64,000 nucleotides of DNA from Priestia megaterium (GTDB lineage: Bacteria > Bacillota > Bacilli > Bacillales > Bacillaceae_H): the NCBI GenBank assembly GCA_008180335.1, contig VTEF01000008.1:73363-137362 (forward strand). Direction: 5' to 3'. The notes beneath the pieces were generated by a model. The model did no database searches. It saw only the letters and a program-made list of their open reading frames with translations, and was not told the origin of the DNA. This document shows positions 61,963-64,000 of this stretch, piece by piece (position 1 is the first letter of the stretch; each line of letters begins with the position of its first letter). The position numbers were made by a program, and so were the translations under genes.

Positions 61963-62463
61963 TCATTTAAAAATAATATAATCGGAAGGGGTTTCTTCAG
62001 CATATGTTTTCATCTCTTTTAGCGATTTGCATTTTACTAAGTCTCGGATTTCTTGCAACCCTTCTCCTTTAAGCGAAGAAGTAACGACAATCGGGCCTTT
62101 TGTTATTACCCGTTCCAATTCTGCAATCGCCAAGCTGACATCGGCATCTTCTGAATCACTTTTAGTGATAACGCCAATCGGCAACTTATTAATCCCCATG
62201 CTAAAGCTCGGGGGGAAAATTGTTTTTTTTCTCGTTGCATCTTGCAAATATAGTACATGTGTAACTTCAAGAGCAGTCGCCATGATATTTTTATAAAAAA
62301 GCGGATTTTCAATATATTCTCCAGGTGTATCGACAATCCAGTCGTAATAAATCAATGTCTGGGTTTTAACCGCTTCTACTTGCCGTTCAAGCAACGCATT
62401 TGTTAATGTAGATTTTCCCGCACCAATCGAACCGACAAGCATTGCTCTATTTTTTACAGCCAC
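61963..62463 (-). CDS. eutP: EutP/PduV-family small GTPase
   Basis: A 166-residue P-loop protein: GSIGAGKST (~11-19), DTPGEY (~45), TKSDSEDADV (~100). GTG 62463 follows GGAGGGAG. In other bacteria EutP acts as an acetate kinase or as a compartment-associated GTPase. Confidence 0.92.
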   Translation of the reverse strand: MAVKNRAMLVGSIGAGKSTLTNALLERQVEAVKTQTLIYYDWIVDTPGEYIENPLFYKNIMATALEVTHVLYLQDATRKKTIFPPSFSMGINKLPIGVITKSDSEDADVSLAIAELERVITKGPIVVTSSLKGEGLQEIRDLVKCKSLKEMKTYAEETPSDYIIFK

Positions 62464-62530
62464 CTCTCTCCCTCCTTTTATGTACGTACACTAAGAATAT
62501 TTTAGACAATTCATTATTCTAAGCCGAAAG

Positions 62531-62872
62531 TTATGATTTTGTAATATTTGAAGGCGTATAGCCCAGAGTTTCAGAAAGAAATCGATTAATTTCGCGCATG
62601 GCCATATCAACTTCTGACACACTTCCAACAATTACAAGACTTCCTGTAAACCGATCTAAAAAGCCAAGGCGAACATTTGCAGCTTTTGTCGCCAAATCAC
62701 CTGCAATAATCACCGTCTCACTTGGTGTTAATGTTAAAATCCCTAATGCACCTTCTTCTTGAATTCCTAGTTTCTCAAACATATCAGGATCTGGATTAGC
62801 AATCAAATGGCTTAAGGTAATTTGCTTACCAGGTACAAATTCTTGGATAAACCTCTTTTTCTCTTCACTCAT
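62531..62872 (-). CDS. eutS: BMC shell protein EutS
   Basis: A 113-residue circularly permuted BMC protein (FVPGKQITLSHLIANPD; ILTLTPSETVIIAGDLATKA; FTGSLVIVGSVSEVDMAMRE), the bent hexamer of edges. ATG 62872 follows AGAGGAGAG. Confidence 0.95.
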   Translation of the reverse strand: MSEEKKRFIQEFVPGKQITLSHLIANPDPDMFEKLGIQEEGALGILTLTPSETVIIAGDLATKAANVRLGFLDRFTGSLVIVGSVSEVDMAMREINRFLSETLGYTPSNITKS

Positions 62873-62908
62873 AAAGTTCTCTCCTCTGCTTGCATTTAGT
62901 CTCTGTCT

Positions 62909-64000
62909 TTACATCGTTACTTGCCTTTTTACTTCTTCCTCTTTTATTACATCGATTTGCTGTAAATATTCATCTTTTCCGATAATTCCTGCCTCACGAT
63001 CCTTCTTCTCCAACTGAAGCGCTTTTGGAACAGACAGCCAGTATGCCAGCCCGATTCCAATAACTCCTGCTGAGAGTTTTCCAATAATGATGGGCAAAAT
63101 TAAGGTAGGTTGAAAATTTGCTGTAAATGACAAATGATCTCCTAACAGAAATGCTGCACATACAGCAAATGATATGTTAATAACTTTGTCTTTTGGGGGC
63201 ATCGTGCGCACCAGTTTAAACATTGCTAAAATATTGGCAACAGTCGCTAATACTCCTGCACTCCCTGCTTTACTTAATCCGATTTTGCTTCCCATTGCTT
63301 CAAGAGGTTTTCCTGCATATTTTTGAAGCAAGTAGACCATCGGAAAGGCACCTGCAAGCATAATACCAATATATCCTGCTGTCTCTAACGCACGGAATTG
63401 ATCTTCTTTGTCTGCCATGATTGGATGAAAGCCAAAGCTTCCAAATACTGTAGAAAATAATCCAGTAAAAATCTCTACAATCGAAATCACAAGAACGAGT
63501 TTAATTCCAGCATCCATAATGCGTCCAAACCACATAAATCCCTTGATCATTAAGTCAGGCAAAAAGTATAATCCTGCTGCAAGCAGAACAACAAATAATA
63601 ACAGCGGTGATAAATTTAAAATGATTTTTAAATAACTCAATGTAAACGCATAAATTGAATCTGTTGTTGTAGAAATCACGTCGCGAACTTTTGAATTTGT
63701 TGTCACAATTAAAACACTTGAAATAAACGCGCCGATTGGAATGGTTAAGATGCCGGACATAATACCTAGAGCCATGTATTTGTGGTCACGTTTATCAAGC
63801 ATAGCAAGGCCTACAGGAATGGAGAACACAATCGTTGCACCAGCCATAAACCCTACAATCATGGCCATAATCCATCCTTCATATGATTCTTTTAACACTT
63901 CTGCTAATTGATAACCTCCCATGTCAGTAGCTAAAATCGCGGTTGCAGCAATCGCTGGATCTGCACCAATTGCTGCGAAAAATGGTCCGCATACTGTGCT
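62909..64000 (-). CDS. eutH: ethanolamine permease EutH (5' end outside window)
   Basis: At least 363 residues of a ~10-helix transporter (GADPAIAATAILATDMGGYQ; IMAMIVGFMAGATIVFSIPV; LLGDHLSFTANFQPTLI). The frame runs through the window edge upstream of the internal ATG at 63922, and that upstream part is conserved EutH sequence, so the true start lies beyond 64000. It imports ethanolamine. Confidence 0.94.
   Translation of the reverse strand, partial: STVCGPFFAAIGADPAIAATAILATDMGGYQLAEVLKESYEGWIMAMIVGFMAGATIVFSIPVGLAMLDKRDHKYMALGIMSGILTIPIGAFISSVLIVTTNSKVRDVISTTTDSIYAFTLSYLKIILNLSPLLLFVVLLAAGLYFLPDLMIKGFMWFGRIMDAGIKLVLVISIVEIFTGLFSTVFGSFGFHPIMADKEDQFRALETAGYIGIMLAGAFPMVYLLQKYAGKPLEAMGSKIGLSKAGSAGVLATVANILAMFKLVRTMPPKDKVINISFAVCAAFLLGDHLSFTANFQPTLILPIIIGKLSAGVIGIGLAYWLSVPKALQLEKKDREAGIIGKDEYLQQIDVIKEEEVKRQVTM

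Overview
The window looks like a chromosomal segment of a Gram-positive Bacillaceae bacterium, most likely of the Priestia (Bacillus) megaterium group. The reasons are the low G+C content, strong AGGAGG-type ribosome binding sites with many GTG and TTG starts, a Bacillus-type flagellin, a PerR box before a catalase gene, a catabolite (cre) site before a PTS gene, a SigO/YvrJ/RsoA-like gene trio and a Firmicute-type eut operon. The species is inference; no database was searched.

Layout. 1-5.1 kb: the start of a FapA-family gene behind a cyclic-di-GMP-I riboswitch, then flagellin with a sigma-D promoter and a CsrA site, a lipoprotein and a decayed DUF3967-type gene. 5.4-7.4 kb: a possible leader peptide with a hairpin over the next gene's Shine-Dalgarno (CD3324-like protein), an alpha/beta hydrolase and a 3' remnant of a nagZ-like gene. 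7.5-21.8 kb: an rpiR-malX-malY type sugar operon whose regulator is split by a 10.4-kb Tn3-family transposon with 35-bp inverted repeats and a 5-bp AATTG target duplication. The transposon carries a resolvase with res site, a 5'-nucleotidase, a phnD-phnC-phnE-phnE importer behind Pho-box-like repeats, and a transposase gene with one in-frame stop. 22-27.8 kb: NagZ-like hexosaminidase and three zinc-ribbon membrane proteins.

28.2-38.4 kb is the most unusual part. It holds an ABC system with a degenerate M1-peptidase-like domain, a small secreted protein, a cysteine-rich phospholipase A2-like protein, an ECF-type sigma/anti-sigma pair, tRNA-Cys, a glutaredoxin-like protein, a SigO/YvrJ/RsoA-like split sigma system and an intracellular subtilase. 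Four separate genes here (secreted protein, PLA2-like protein, glutaredoxin, subtilase) share one promoter pattern, GGTTGT-N18-TTCTWTATA, always with exactly 18 bases between the blocks. This suggests a local regulon read by one of the two resident sigma factors.

38.7-52.2 kb: catalase, a PerR-like regulator and ferrochelatase; an L,D-transpeptidase-like protein; YitT; a sigma-54 activator with a class III aminotransferase and a sodium/solute symporter, with two copies of a structured ~100-nt element in the leaders; a nucleoside hydrolase; two unknown membrane proteins. 52.3-64 kb: an ethanolamine-utilization microcompartment operon read right to left (eutH, eutS, eutP, eutA, eutB, eutC, eutL, eutE, eutM, pduL-type eutD, a eut accessory gene, eutN, a tailed BMC shell gene, malate dehydrogenase). 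Ethanolamine would be cleaved by EutBC to acetaldehyde, oxidised by EutE to acetyl-CoA and converted to acetyl phosphate by PduL inside the shell. No alcohol dehydrogenase is seen; a malate dehydrogenase paralogue sits at the operon end.
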